Below are positions 6,782 through 13,515 of a DNA stretch of 14,154 nt, in pieces. Source of the stretch: JAYXXU01 sp049301135 (GTDB taxonomy: Bacteria > Pseudomonadota > Gammaproteobacteria > Pseudomonadales > Moraxellaceae); the NCBI GenBank assembly GCA_049301135.1, contig JBAQKP010000244.1, positions 1 through 14,154 on the forward strand. The letters are read 5' to 3'. Numbering within the stretch: position 1 is the first letter of the stretch; each line of letters begins with the position of its first letter. The position numbers and the translations under genes were made by a program. The notes under the pieces are model-generated. The model was not told where the DNA came from. It worked only from the letters and a program-made list of their open reading frames with translations, and made no database searches.

Positions 6782-7399
6782 ATGTTGCCACCCGATCAGT
6801 CGAGTCATCCCGTGCCGCTGGCGCGTATGCCTGCCCAGCCAATCCATAGCCCTGCACGTCAGCAAGCCATGTTGTTACAGCGGCAACTGGCCACCTATGC
6901 CAATACGATGGACAGTCTGGTACGCATACCATTTACCCGCCAAGGCATCGGCGCAGATGCTGCTGTTGGTGTCGTGCCAGTGATCGGTGATGCAGCCGGA
7001 TTATTACTGGCTGGCTATGCGATTGTGCGTGCCAAACAAATTGGCGTGCCATTACACAAACTCACGCCTGCGATTCGCTTGGCATTTTTGGATGTTGGGG
7101 TGGGTCTTGTGCCGATGGTCGGTGATATGGCCGATGTGTTTATCCGACCGAGTCGCCGCGCTGTCAACATCGTTAACGATCACTTGCGCGAGCTACACGG
7201 GATCGAAAGCACCGATCATACTGACCATCCGGTGTTGCATCGGGTGCTGGAGCAAAAACAGCAGCAGTCCGCCTTTTGGCGTAACCCTGTGGTCGCTTGG
7301 TTGTGGCTGCGAATTCCTGATTTTCTAGGGGTGTTGGTGCTGTTGTGGCTGGTGTTTAGTGTGTATTGGGTGGTCAGTTGGTTGATTGGACTACTTTAA
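6782..7399 (+). CDS. DUF4112 family membrane protein
   Basis: The 205-residue protein matches the DUF4112 pattern: MDSLVRIPFTRQGIGADAAVGVVPVIGDAAGLLLAGYAI (43-81) and a second related GLVPMVGDMADV block (108-119). The two internal PVIGD/PMVGD repeats fall at the ends of hydrophobic segments. A C-terminal membrane hairpin occupies about 182-205, after a polar stretch (136-165). The function of the family is not established. GTG 6773 is in frame but sits one base after the AAAGAGG ribosome binding site, so ATG 6782, ten bases after it, is preferred. The gene stands alone between a divergent rsxB and a converging fasciclin gene, and its stop is followed almost at once by a strong hairpin. Family call is confident, role unknown. 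Confidence 0.85.
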   Translation: MLPPDQSSHPVPLARMPAQPIHSPARQQAMLLQRQLATYANTMDSLVRIPFTRQGIGADAAVGVVPVIGDAAGLLLAGYAIVRAKQIGVPLHKLTPAIRLAFLDVGVGLVPMVGDMADVFIRPSRRAVNIVNDHLRELHGIESTDHTDHPVLHRVLEQKQQQSAFWRNPVVAWLWLRIPDFLGVLVLLWLVFSVYWVVSWLIGLL

Positions 7400-7400
7400 G

Positions 7401-7432
7401 TTGCTGTACAGTCAACACTGACTGTACAGCAA
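7401..7432. repeat. Perfect 14-bp inverted repeat just after the DUF4112 gene
   Basis: TTGCTGTACAGTCA (7401-7414) and its exact complement (7419-7432) are separated by ACAC. Each arm contains CTGTACAG, itself an 8-base palindrome. It begins one base after the stop codon. It lacks a T-run on either side, so alone it is not a classical terminator; it may protect the mRNA 3' end or bind a protein. Confidence 0.85.
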
Positions 7433-7460
7433 AAAGCCTCGACACAAGGTCAGGGCTTTT
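7432..7460. terminator. Bidirectional intrinsic terminator between converging genes
   Basis: AAAAGCC (from 7432) pairs with GGCTTTT (to 7460). The stem continues inward with one wobble and one mismatch to GAC/GTC around a 5-base loop. The arms give a T-run on each strand, so it can end transcripts of both the DUF4112 gene (+) and the fasciclin gene (-). Its A-rich left arm abuts the preceding 14-bp palindrome. Confidence 0.7.
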
Positions 7461-7519
7461 AAGGTAACTCAGTCACAGCGACTGCTACGTATGGCGGCAG
7501 CACGCGGGTGACCAATCCG

Positions 7520-8104
7520 TTACGGCATCAGGACGCTGTCGATCACATGGATCACACCGTTTGACTGGTACACATCATAGGTGCTGATATTGGCTGTGCC
7601 GCCTTTGCTATCGGTCAGCATGATGTTGTTCTTACCATTCATTTTGGCAGTGAGTTTGGCACCGTTGACAGTGGTCAGGCTGGCGCTGCCTTTGCCATCT
7701 TTGATGGCTTTTTTGACTGCATCAAAGTCAAATTTACCAGCAACCACATGGTAGGTCAGGATGCCAGTGAGTGCGGCTTTGCTTTCGGGTTTGACCAAGC
7801 TTTCAACCGTGCCGGCAGGCAGTTTGCCAAATGCCGCATCAGTCGGCGCAAACACAGTAAAAGGCCCTTTGCCTTTTAAAGTATCAACCAGACCAGCAGC
7901 AGTCACTGCGGCCACGAGGGTTTTGTGATCGGCAGAATTAACTGCGTTATCAATAATATCCTTGCTGGCCAGCATACTTTGGCCGCCGACCATCACCATG
8001 GCTTTATCGTCATGCATGCCATGATGGGCAGCGTGTGCCACACCGGTCAGTAACGTCGTACTCAAGGCGGTGCTGAGGGCGATTGCATTCATCAGTTTGG
8101 TCAT
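7520..8104 (-). CDS. Secreted fasciclin (FAS1) domain protein
   Basis: The protein is 194 residues from ATG 8104. A signal peptide covers about 1-25 (MTKLMNAIAL ... VAHA). A short His/Met-rich linker follows (AHHGMHDDKAMVMVGG), then one FAS1 domain: DIIDNAVNSADHKTLVAAV, the H1 box PFTVFAPTDAAFGKLP (81-96), LTYHVVAGKFDF (117-128), and the H2 box NGVIHVIDSVLMP at the very end. Bacterial single-FAS1 proteins are usually periplasmic or extracellular, with proposed roles in adhesion or surface interaction, but their ligands are mostly unknown. An in-frame ATG at 8119 would add MDDFV before the signal peptide and lacks a good ribosome site. TGGATG, overlapping that codon, lies suitably upstream of 8104. 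It is transcribed alone toward a shared bidirectional terminator. Confidence 0.92.
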   Translation of the reverse strand: MTKLMNAIALSTALSTTLLTGVAHAAHHGMHDDKAMVMVGGQSMLASKDIIDNAVNSADHKTLVAAVTAAGLVDTLKGKGPFTVFAPTDAAFGKLPAGTVESLVKPESKAALTGILTYHVVAGKFDFDAVKKAIKDGKGSASLTTVNGAKLTAKMNGKNNIMLTDSKGGTANISTYDVYQSNGVIHVIDSVLMP

Positions 8105-8413
8105 TACAAAATCATCCATTCAATGAAAGGTGGTGTCAGCAGAGCCTACGTCAACTCGCCGCACTGCTCATGATGAAAGCTGTTACGCTCCGTGGTGGCT
8201 CTGTGCGCCGCCGGTTAAAAAATGTGCTGACCGGCGTTGTACAGTGGTGTCGCGCGGAATAATTCACGGTCGATTGCGGTCAAAGATGCCATTGTTTAGA
8301 CCAATCAATCCGATAAGATCATGCCGATTGTCCGAACGTCTGAATAACAAACACCGTCCTGCTTATGGCCAATCAGCAGGTTTTAAGCCGTTTATTGATG
8401 GAGTTTTTCCCTC
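8105..8413. promoter_or_regulatory. Divergent intergenic region, fasciclin gene / unknown gene
   Basis: This 309-base gap should hold both promoters. For the + gene a fair sigma70-like pair is TTGTTT (8292-8297) and TAAGAT (8314-8319) with a 16-base spacer. The ribosome site GGAG is at 8400-8403, ten bases before ATG 8414. A 7-bp inverted repeat CGCCGGT/ACCGGCG (8209-8215, 8230-8236) surrounds an A-run and could be an operator. On the - strand a TTGACG box (8148-8153 region) lacks a matching -10. An open frame on the + strand covers much of the gap but does not look like a protein. No RNA gene was seen. Confidence 0.35.
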
Positions 8414-9106
8414 ATGAGTCATCCATACTGTATTGCCTTGCCCCTGCGCGCAGAGACTGCGGCACGGATTAATCGCCTCACCGAACAATTACAAGCCGGT
8501 CAGCGTGAATCATTGTCAACTGAAGCAGGGCAGGTGATGAGCGATGTCGGCTGTCAGCTGATTGATGTGGTGTTTGGTGATTTGGTGCAACAATTTTTGC
8601 ACGTCAAAGCGTCACCGGCATTTCGGGAGTCGTTAACCGCGATTGATGAGGTCAAAGCCGTACTGCGCAAATATCTGCCGTGGGCGATTAGTTTTTTTAG
8701 CAATGAGCGGCTAGCACCAGTCGCCAAACACTATGCCAGCTTGTTGCAGTCGCGTCAGGTCGATGGCACAAACCAACCGTTTTTGGTGTTTGCTTTGCCC
8801 GATCCGGTGGCTCAACTTGCGCTGAAATCACTGGAAGATTTGGAGCAACGTCGGGTTAAAACCGCTGCCGATGCGATTGAAGGACTGATTCAAGTGATTG
8901 ATGTGTCATTAGAGGTACTACTTAAACAGCCGAAAACTCTGCTGAAATTTAACTTTGTGGTCGATAAAACTTTAAATGGGGTGATCAACATGACCACCTC
9001 GATGTCATACAAAAACCTGCGTAAACTCGGTCAGCAGCTTGATCCGTTCTTATTTGACCCATTGACCAATCACTTGCGAACGTTTTTGATTGCCCCTGAT
9101 GCATGA
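8414..9106 (+). CDS. Conserved-looking protein of unknown function
   Basis: I do not recognise this 230-residue protein. It has no signal peptide or clear membrane segment and looks mostly alpha-helical: RINRLTEQLQAGQRESLSTEAGQVMSDVGCQLIDVVFGDLVQQF at the start, IDEVKAVLRKYLPWAISFFSNERLAPVAKHYASLL in the middle, and a C-terminal half with VDKTLNGVINMTTSMSYKNLRKLGQQLDPFLFDPLTNHLRTFLI. Composition and codon use match its neighbours and the frame is clean, so it is very likely real. GGAG at 8400-8403 supports ATG 8414. It ends 21 bases before a glutathione S-transferase gene with no terminator between, so the two are probably one transcript. No function is proposed. Confidence 0.8.
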   Translation: MSHPYCIALPLRAETAARINRLTEQLQAGQRESLSTEAGQVMSDVGCQLIDVVFGDLVQQFLHVKASPAFRESLTAIDEVKAVLRKYLPWAISFFSNERLAPVAKHYASLLQSRQVDGTNQPFLVFALPDPVAQLALKSLEDLEQRRVKTAADAIEGLIQVIDVSLEVLLKQPKTLLKFNFVVDKTLNGVINMTTSMSYKNLRKLGQQLDPFLFDPLTNHLRTFLIAPDA

Positions 9107-9127
9107 TGTGATGAAGGAAACAGCACG

Positions 9128-9796
9128 ATGATTACCTTACACCACTTAAACAACTCACGTTCGCAGCGGGTGCTGTGGATGCTTGAAGAGTTGGGCGTTC
9201 CGTACCAGATTGAGCGTTATCAGCGCGATGCCAAAACCATGCTAGCACCGCCAGCCTTGCGCCGTATTCATCCGCTCGGCAAATCGCCTGTGATCAGCGA
9301 TGATCAGCAGGTGCTGGCCGAATCGGGAGTAATTATTGAGTATTTGGCACAGCGTTATGGTGAAGGCCAGTTTGCACCGAGTGCTGAGTCGGCAGATTAT
9401 TGGCGCTATCAGTATTTTATGCACTACGCCGAAGGCTCACTGATGCCGCCACTGCTGTTGAAGTTGGTGTTTAATAAAATCAACAGCAGTCCGATGCCGT
9501 TTTTTGCCAAGCCCATCGTGCAAGCGGTGGTCAAAAAAACCAATCAGCAGTTTATCAGCCCACAGCTCAAGCTACATTTGGTGTTTTTAGAGTCAGAATT
9601 GGCGCAGCGCACGTGGTTTGCTGGTGCGCAGTTTAGCGCGGCAGATATTCAAATGAGCTTTCCGCTCGAAGCCGCAGCAGCACGCGGTGGCTTAGACCAG
9701 CGCTATCCGAATCTCAGCGCGTTTTTGGCGCGTATTCATGCGCGTCCGGCTTATCAGCGGGCGTTGGCGCAGGGCGGTGAGTTTAATCTGGGCTAA
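9128..9796 (+). CDS. Glutathione S-transferase
   Basis: The 222-residue cytosolic protein has an N-terminal thioredoxin-like domain opening MITLHHLNNSRSQRVLWMLEELGVPYQIERYQRD. The likely glutathione-activating residue is S10. The HPLGKSPVI block carries the cis-Pro P54, and AESGVIIEYL holds the gamma-glutamyl-binding E65/S66 pair. The helical C-terminal domain includes TWFAGAQFSAADIQMSFPLEAA, with the conserved N-capping Ser-Ala-Ala-Asp box, and ends in ARPAYQRAL. The overall pattern is that of bacterial GSTs related to yeast Gtt1. The substrate is unknown. AAGGAAA (9114-9120) is the ribosome site. It probably shares a transcript with the unknown gene upstream and converges on the - strand pair with only 30 bases between stops. 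Confidence 0.94.
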   Translation: MITLHHLNNSRSQRVLWMLEELGVPYQIERYQRDAKTMLAPPALRRIHPLGKSPVISDDQQVLAESGVIIEYLAQRYGEGQFAPSAESADYWRYQYFMHYAEGSLMPPLLLKLVFNKINSSPMPFFAKPIVQAVVKKTNQQFISPQLKLHLVFLESELAQRTWFAGAQFSAADIQMSFPLEAAAARGGLDQRYPNLSAFLARIHARPAYQRALAQGGEFNLG

Positions 9797-9826
9797 AACC
9801 CAACCCGCTTCCTGCAAAACCAGCGG

Positions 9827-10357
9827 CTAGTGCTGATACTGCCGCTGCAACTGACTGAACCAATCTTGTGTGCGCATCGGATTCAATTCGGGCAGTTCGT
9901 CCAATTGCGTCCACGTGAGCACACCGGATTTTAGTAGTTTTTTCAGCCAGTGCTGGGTCAGTGCGGGTTGCTGACTCAGTGCATGCAGCCGTAGTAATTG
10001 CCAGCCAATCAGTGGGTAATCGCTCTGTGACAGTGGCTTGAGGATTTGTCCGGCGATCAACAGATAACGCTGCTCGTGCGTTACCGCAAAAAACTGCAAA
10101 TACAAATCAGCCAACTGCGCCGATAACTGTACGTGCGTCGGTTGGTCGTCAGTGCTCAGCAGGGCGTTCTCCAATAATACCGCCGCCTCGCCGAGCAGAT
10201 ACAGTTGTTCGGTTTTTTGCTGACTGAAGGTAGCCAAGCGTTGCCGCAATTCAGCCCGTTCACGCGCCAAGCCTATGCTTTGATCCTGTTGCGCCAGTTG
10301 ATCGGTTGCACCGAGTCGTTCGATCAGTTGTCTGGTACTCGTCGTCAGTGTCGTCAT
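9827..10357 (-). CDS. Hypothetical helical protein, possibly TPR-like
   Basis: This 176-residue, Leu/Gln-rich protein is not one I recognise. There is no signal peptide or membrane segment. Residues 28-63 and 75-130 form predicted helix pairs (ARERAELRQRLATFSQQKTEQLYLLGEAAVLLENALL; LSAQLADLYLQFFAVTHEQRYLLIAGQILKPLS). The end, LPELNPMRTQDWFSQLQRQ, resembles the closing helix of TPR proteins, but no repeat is clear enough to call. The start codon directly follows the stop of the DUF2177 gene (TAA then ATG with no gap), so translation is probably coupled. It converges on the GST gene, with 30 bases between stops and no obvious terminator. It is likely a real gene given its coupling and composition; function unknown. 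Confidence 0.72.
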   Translation of the reverse strand: MTTLTTSTRQLIERLGATDQLAQQDQSIGLARERAELRQRLATFSQQKTEQLYLLGEAAVLLENALLSTDDQPTHVQLSAQLADLYLQFFAVTHEQRYLLIAGQILKPLSQSDYPLIGWQLLRLHALSQQPALTQHWLKKLLKSGVLTWTQLDELPELNPMRTQDWFSQLQRQYQH

Positions 10358-10795
10358 TTATGCTCGCTCAATCGAATGTTTCTGCTGCGTCAGCCAGCCA
10401 AAGCGCCGTGCGATTGCCACCGTTGCCGCGCAGACTGTGCCGGTCAGCAGCGTACCCCATGCCAGATCGACCACGGTCATTTTAACTGTCCAGCCTTCCA
10501 GTGTGGCCAGATTGGTAAAATCATAGGTGCCGTAGGCAAAAGCACCGGCAACTGCACCCAATACAAAGGTGAGCGCGACAGAGCCGCCTTGTCGCAGTTG
10601 TGGCACGATCACCAAAACCATTAACGCCACGATATAGAACAAATAAAACCCACCGGCTGCCGCCATGTCAGGTTGCGCCCGCATCAAATGACCGATTTCA
10701 GGCCGATACAACTGATCCACCATGTTGGTCAGCCAGACGTAATCAATGCCTAAAAACAGCGACAATGCCACCAGATATACAAAAAAATAGCCCAT
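10358..10795 (-). CDS. DUF2177 family integral membrane protein
   Basis: The 145-residue protein has four membrane segments at roughly 2-22, 47-66, 72-92 and 105-128. The DUF2177 signature YGTYDFTNLATLEGWTVKMTVVDLAWGT spans residues 88-114, and the N-terminal helix ends with DYVWL. The family is widespread in Proteobacteria with no established function. The start has only a weak GAG/TGAG ribosome site a few bases upstream. It is the first gene of a two-gene unit with the small helical protein, their stop and start abutting. The 128 bases upstream separate it from the oxygenase gene on the same strand, and I see no clear terminator or promoter there. Family assignment is good. Confidence 0.9.
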   Translation of the reverse strand: MGYFFVYLVALSLFLGIDYVWLTNMVDQLYRPEIGHLMRAQPDMAAAGGFYLFYIVALMVLVIVPQLRQGGSVALTFVLGAVAGAFAYGTYDFTNLATLEGWTVKMTVVDLAWGTLLTGTVCAATVAIARRFGWLTQQKHSIERA

Positions 10796-10923
10796 CAGTT
10801 TGACTCACTCAGTCCGCTCAATCGCTCAGATTTAACACGAATCATCTGTCACACCCATAGCACGGGCACAGACGCCACAAAAAACTGCATAACGCTACAT
10901 CGATACAGCATTTCGACATCGGG

Positions 10924-11601
10924 TTAAAGCTCTGGCGCAGCATCACGACGTAACCAACTGGCAATCGAATAACGCACTTGCGTGGCAGGGCAGACTTCGT
11001 GCAATAAATCACTGTCAAACAGCACCAATTGATTGTCATAAGGCAAAATTTCGTGAACTGCGCCCTGCCGATCAATCACCTGTAACTGTCCACCGGCGGT
11101 AACTGGCCAAGCCGGATTTAAATACAACACCGTCGAAATCGCGCGCGCGCCACCCTGCTTCGGGCTATTTTTGGGATTGTCGCGATGCTGTGCATAAAAC
11201 TGCCCAGCCTGATAGCAGGCAAAATGCGCCTCAGCCCAGCGAATCCCCAAAAATAACTGCTGATTTAAAAACGCCCCCAAGTCCTGCAACACGCGTAAAT
11301 AAGCAGCGGCTACTGCATCATCTGCCTGTAGCCAGCGCGTCGTATCATTGCGAATCTGTTGTTGCACCCCATCGGTGATCAACTGCGCCGCGCGATAACC
11401 ATGCATCTCGCGGCTGGCCAAGCGCAACGCCTGTAACAATCGCTCGGGCAGCACGTCGTGCAACACGATCACACCCGTATCAGCCAGTTGATCCAGTAAT
11501 ACATCGGTCAATTGCACTGACCAATCCACCGTAGTATTCGGCGCTGATAATGCAGTATCGACATGAGCACTGTGCAATTGCGGTTGAGGAGAAGCGGGCA
11601 T
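10924..11601 (-). CDS. SM-20/PHD-type 2-oxoglutarate-Fe(II) oxygenase, candidate prolyl hydroxylase
   Basis: The 225-residue cytosolic enzyme carries the full set of SM-20/EGL-9 prolyl hydroxylase features. These are IRNDTTRWL (83-91), matching the IRGDxxxW block of human PHD2; FACYQAGQFYAQHRDN with iron ligands H139 and D141; RAISTVLYLNPAWPVTAGGQLQV; the third ligand H201 in LLHEVCP; and the 2-oxoglutarate-binding R210 in RYSIASWLRRD. The closest characterised bacterial relative by pattern is the Pseudomonas prolyl hydroxylase that modifies elongation factor Tu, so EF-Tu is the likeliest substrate, by inference. The first 25 or so residues are poorly conserved. It is divergent from rlmJ, a ribosome-modifying gene, over 87 bases. 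No strong ribosome site precedes the ATG. Fold and chemistry are confident, the substrate is not. Confidence 0.88.
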   Translation of the reverse strand: MPASPQPQLHSAHVDTALSAPNTTVDWSVQLTDVLLDQLADTGVIVLHDVLPERLLQALRLASREMHGYRAAQLITDGVQQQIRNDTTRWLQADDAVAAAYLRVLQDLGAFLNQQLFLGIRWAEAHFACYQAGQFYAQHRDNPKNSPKQGGARAISTVLYLNPAWPVTAGGQLQVIDRQGAVHEILPYDNQLVLFDSDLLHEVCPATQVRYSIASWLRRDAAPEL

Positions 11602-11688
11602 GATAGGCCACGATCAACATATCTGGAAAACCAGCAAGCATGTTACCATAGCCATCTGATTTTGATCTTTACCCTGTGTTGAGTGCCC

Positions 11689-12546
11689 ATGAACTATCGT
11701 CACCATTACCATGCAGGCAATTTTGCCGATATCATGAAGCATGTGCTGTTGCTTGAATTGCTAGAACGGCTGAACCAAAAAGACAAAGCCTATCGCTATA
11801 TCGACACCCATGCCGGTGCAGGCTTGTACGATCTGTCGCTTGCCCCCGCGCAAAAATCTGGCGAATACATGGATGGCATTCATCGGCTGATGCAATTGCC
11901 GAGTCCCGTCGTTCGCCAAGCCCCTGCGCAGATTCAGCGTTATATTGGCTTGGTTGAGCAATTGCGCAGCGAAATGGGGCAGGGTTTATATGCCGGATCA
12001 CCGTGGTTTGCACTACAACAGTTACGCGAAACCGACCGTGCCACTGCATTTGAGCTACAGCCTGACGTACACGAAGAGCTTAAATTCAACATGCGCGACA
12101 ACCGGCTGGGGATTCACGAGCGGGATGCCTATGAAGGCTTGCTGGGCGTAATTCCTCCGAAAGAAAAACGCGGCTTGGTCATGATTGATCCACCGTATGA
12201 GATGGAGCGTAGGGATTTTCCGCAATTGGTTGAGCTGCTGATTAAAGCCCACCAAAAATGGTCAACGGGTGTGTTTGCCGTTTGGTATCCGATTAAAGAC
12301 CGCGCCATGATTGAACGCTTTGAGAAAAAAATGCTGAAATCCGGCATTCGGCGGCAATTGATCTGTGAGCTATGCGTTTGGCCAGATGATACGCCGATTG
12401 GCCTGAACGGCTGTGGTCTATTGATCATCAATCCGCCGTGGCAGTTTGCCGATCAAGCTGATGTGCTGCTACAGTGGTTATTCCCGCACCTGAAAATGGC
12501 CGAGCAGGGTGGTCATGCGGCGGTGCGTTGGCTGGTTGGCGAATAA
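11689..12546 (+). CDS. rlmJ: 23S rRNA (adenine-2030-N6)-methyltransferase RlmJ
   Basis: RlmJ uses S-adenosylmethionine to methylate A2030 (E. coli numbering) of 23S rRNA. The 285-residue product begins with the family N-terminus MNYRHHYHAGNFADIMKH and has YIDTHAGAGLYDL (SAM-binding, 37-49), YAGSPWFALQQLRETDRATAFEL with an acidic SAM-ribose region, the catalytic DPPY at 167-170 (MIDPPYE), and GCGLLIINPPWQ near the end. E. coli RlmJ is about 280 residues. An in-frame GTG at 11683 would add only two residues; ATG 11689 matches the family start and has GTTGAG five bases upstream. It is probably transcribed with pssA, whose start lies 42 bases after its stop with no terminator. Confidence 0.95.
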   Translation: MNYRHHYHAGNFADIMKHVLLLELLERLNQKDKAYRYIDTHAGAGLYDLSLAPAQKSGEYMDGIHRLMQLPSPVVRQAPAQIQRYIGLVEQLRSEMGQGLYAGSPWFALQQLRETDRATAFELQPDVHEELKFNMRDNRLGIHERDAYEGLLGVIPPKEKRGLVMIDPPYEMERRDFPQLVELLIKAHQKWSTGVFAVWYPIKDRAMIERFEKKMLKSGIRRQLICELCVWPDDTPIGLNGCGLLIINPPWQFADQADVLLQWLFPHLKMAEQGGHAAVRWLVGE

Positions 12547-12588
12547 TCCCAAATTTATTTTTTGAAAAAAACATTCATGGAGTCAGCG

Positions 12589-13416
12589 ATGACAACGCCT
12601 GATCAATTACCAATACAAGACAGGTCACCAGAAGACGAGTCTGCTGGACTGACCTTTGAAGTGGTCGAAGAGGAACGCACCCAAGAAGGCCAGCAAGTCC
12701 GTAGTCGTGGCATTTATCTGGTGCCAAATGCGATTACCACAGCGGCCTTGTTGTCTGGATTCTATTCGATTATCGCCAGCACCAATGGTCAGTTTGTTCA
12801 CGCGATTCTGGCAATTTTTCTGGCTGGCCTGCTGGATGGGATGGACGGTCGCGCGGCACGCATGCTGAATGCACAAAGTCCATTTGGTGAGCAGTTCGAC
12901 TCACTGTCTGACATGCTGTCGTTTGGCGTTGCACCAGCGATACTGGTGTATAGCTGGGCGCTAGCGCCGTTGGGTCGAGTCGGTTTGGCTTGTGCATTTA
13001 TTTTTACTGCCTGTGCAGCGTTTCGTCTGGCACGTTTTAACGTGCAGATTGCCGTGGTCGATAAGCGTTATTTTATCGGTTTGGCCAGTCCGCTTGCCGC
13101 GATTTTGCTATCCAGTGGCGTGTGGGTTGGTTTAGACAATCCTGCGTGGTTTGATCGTGCCGACAGCTTGGTGTTGTGTTTGTTTGCAGCCTTATCCGTG
13201 ATCAGTGGTTTATTGATGGTCAGCAGCGTCAAGTACTTTAGTTTTAAGCAGCTCGACCGCCAGCGCGTACCCTTTGCGGTGATGTTGCCGATTGTGCTGA
13301 TCTTGGTCACGATTACCTACGATATTCCGATTGGAATTTTTGCGGTTGCGGTGATCTACGCGGCTTCAGGGATTGTGACCACGCTACAAACCCGCTTTTT
13401 GCCCAAAAAAACCTAA
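12589..13416 (+). CDS. pssA: CDP-diacylglycerol-serine O-phosphatidyltransferase
   Basis: PssA makes phosphatidylserine from CDP-diacylglycerol and L-serine, the first committed step to phosphatidylethanolamine, in the inner membrane. The 275-residue protein has a polar 40-residue N-terminus, then a run of hydrophobic segments. The CDP-alcohol phosphotransferase signature D-G-x2-A-R-x8-G-x3-D-x3-D lies at 86-108 (DGRAAR, then G100, D104, D108). RLARFNVQ follows, then C-terminal helices. It is the membrane (Bacillus-type, class II) form rather than the E. coli phospholipase-D-like one. ATG 12589 is preferred: GGAG at 12579-12582 sits six bases before it. In-frame ATG 12577 and TTG 12562 have no ribosome site of their own. 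It probably forms an operon with rlmJ. Confidence 0.94.
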   Translation: MTTPDQLPIQDRSPEDESAGLTFEVVEEERTQEGQQVRSRGIYLVPNAITTAALLSGFYSIIASTNGQFVHAILAIFLAGLLDGMDGRAARMLNAQSPFGEQFDSLSDMLSFGVAPAILVYSWALAPLGRVGLACAFIFTACAAFRLARFNVQIAVVDKRYFIGLASPLAAILLSSGVWVGLDNPAWFDRADSLVLCLFAALSVISGLLMVSSVKYFSFKQLDRQRVPFAVMLPIVLILVTITYDIPIGIFAVAVIYAASGIVTTLQTRFLPKKT

Positions 13417-13445
13417 TCTTTACAAGCGACCCATAAAAAACTGCA

Positions 13446-13470
13446 AAGACGCTGTCAGATTCAGCGTCTT
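13446..13470 (+). terminator. Hairpin after pssA, likely terminator
   Basis: AAGACGCTG (13446-13454) and CAGCGTCTT (13462-13470) form a perfect 9-bp GC-rich stem with a 7-base loop, 29 bases after the pssA stop. The following sequence, CGTCCGTCT, is only partly T-rich, so efficiency is uncertain. Confidence 0.6.
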
Positions 13471-13474
13471 CGTC

Positions 13475-13503
13475 CGTCTAAACTGTATCTCTCATTTTAG
13501 ACG
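13475..13503. promoter_or_regulatory. 8-bp inverted repeat just upstream of msrP, possible operator
   Basis: CGTCTAAA (13475-13482) and TTTAGACG (13496-13503) are perfect complements around a 13-base spacer, ending 12 bases before the chosen msrP start. This spacing fits either a dimeric regulator site with a spacing of two DNA turns or a leader hairpin near the ribosome site. Confidence 0.4.
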
Positions 13504-13515
13504 ATGGAATTTGTC

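Noticed and set aside
8130..8417. A 95-codon + strand open frame filling the fasciclin/unknown-gene gap and overlapping the next start as ATGA.
   Set aside because: Its product is Arg/Pro/Cys-rich with no domain-like pattern, has no ribosome site, and covers the region that must hold divergent promoters.
10205..10624. A 139-codon + strand open frame across the DUF2177/helical protein junction.
   Set aside because: It is antisense to both genes, and the DUF2177 signature fixes the - strand reading.
12549..12573. The T-run/A-run between rlmJ and pssA as a terminator.
   Set aside because: The order is T-run then A-run, with no GC stem before a U-run; it looks like an AT-rich spacer before the pssA ribosome site.
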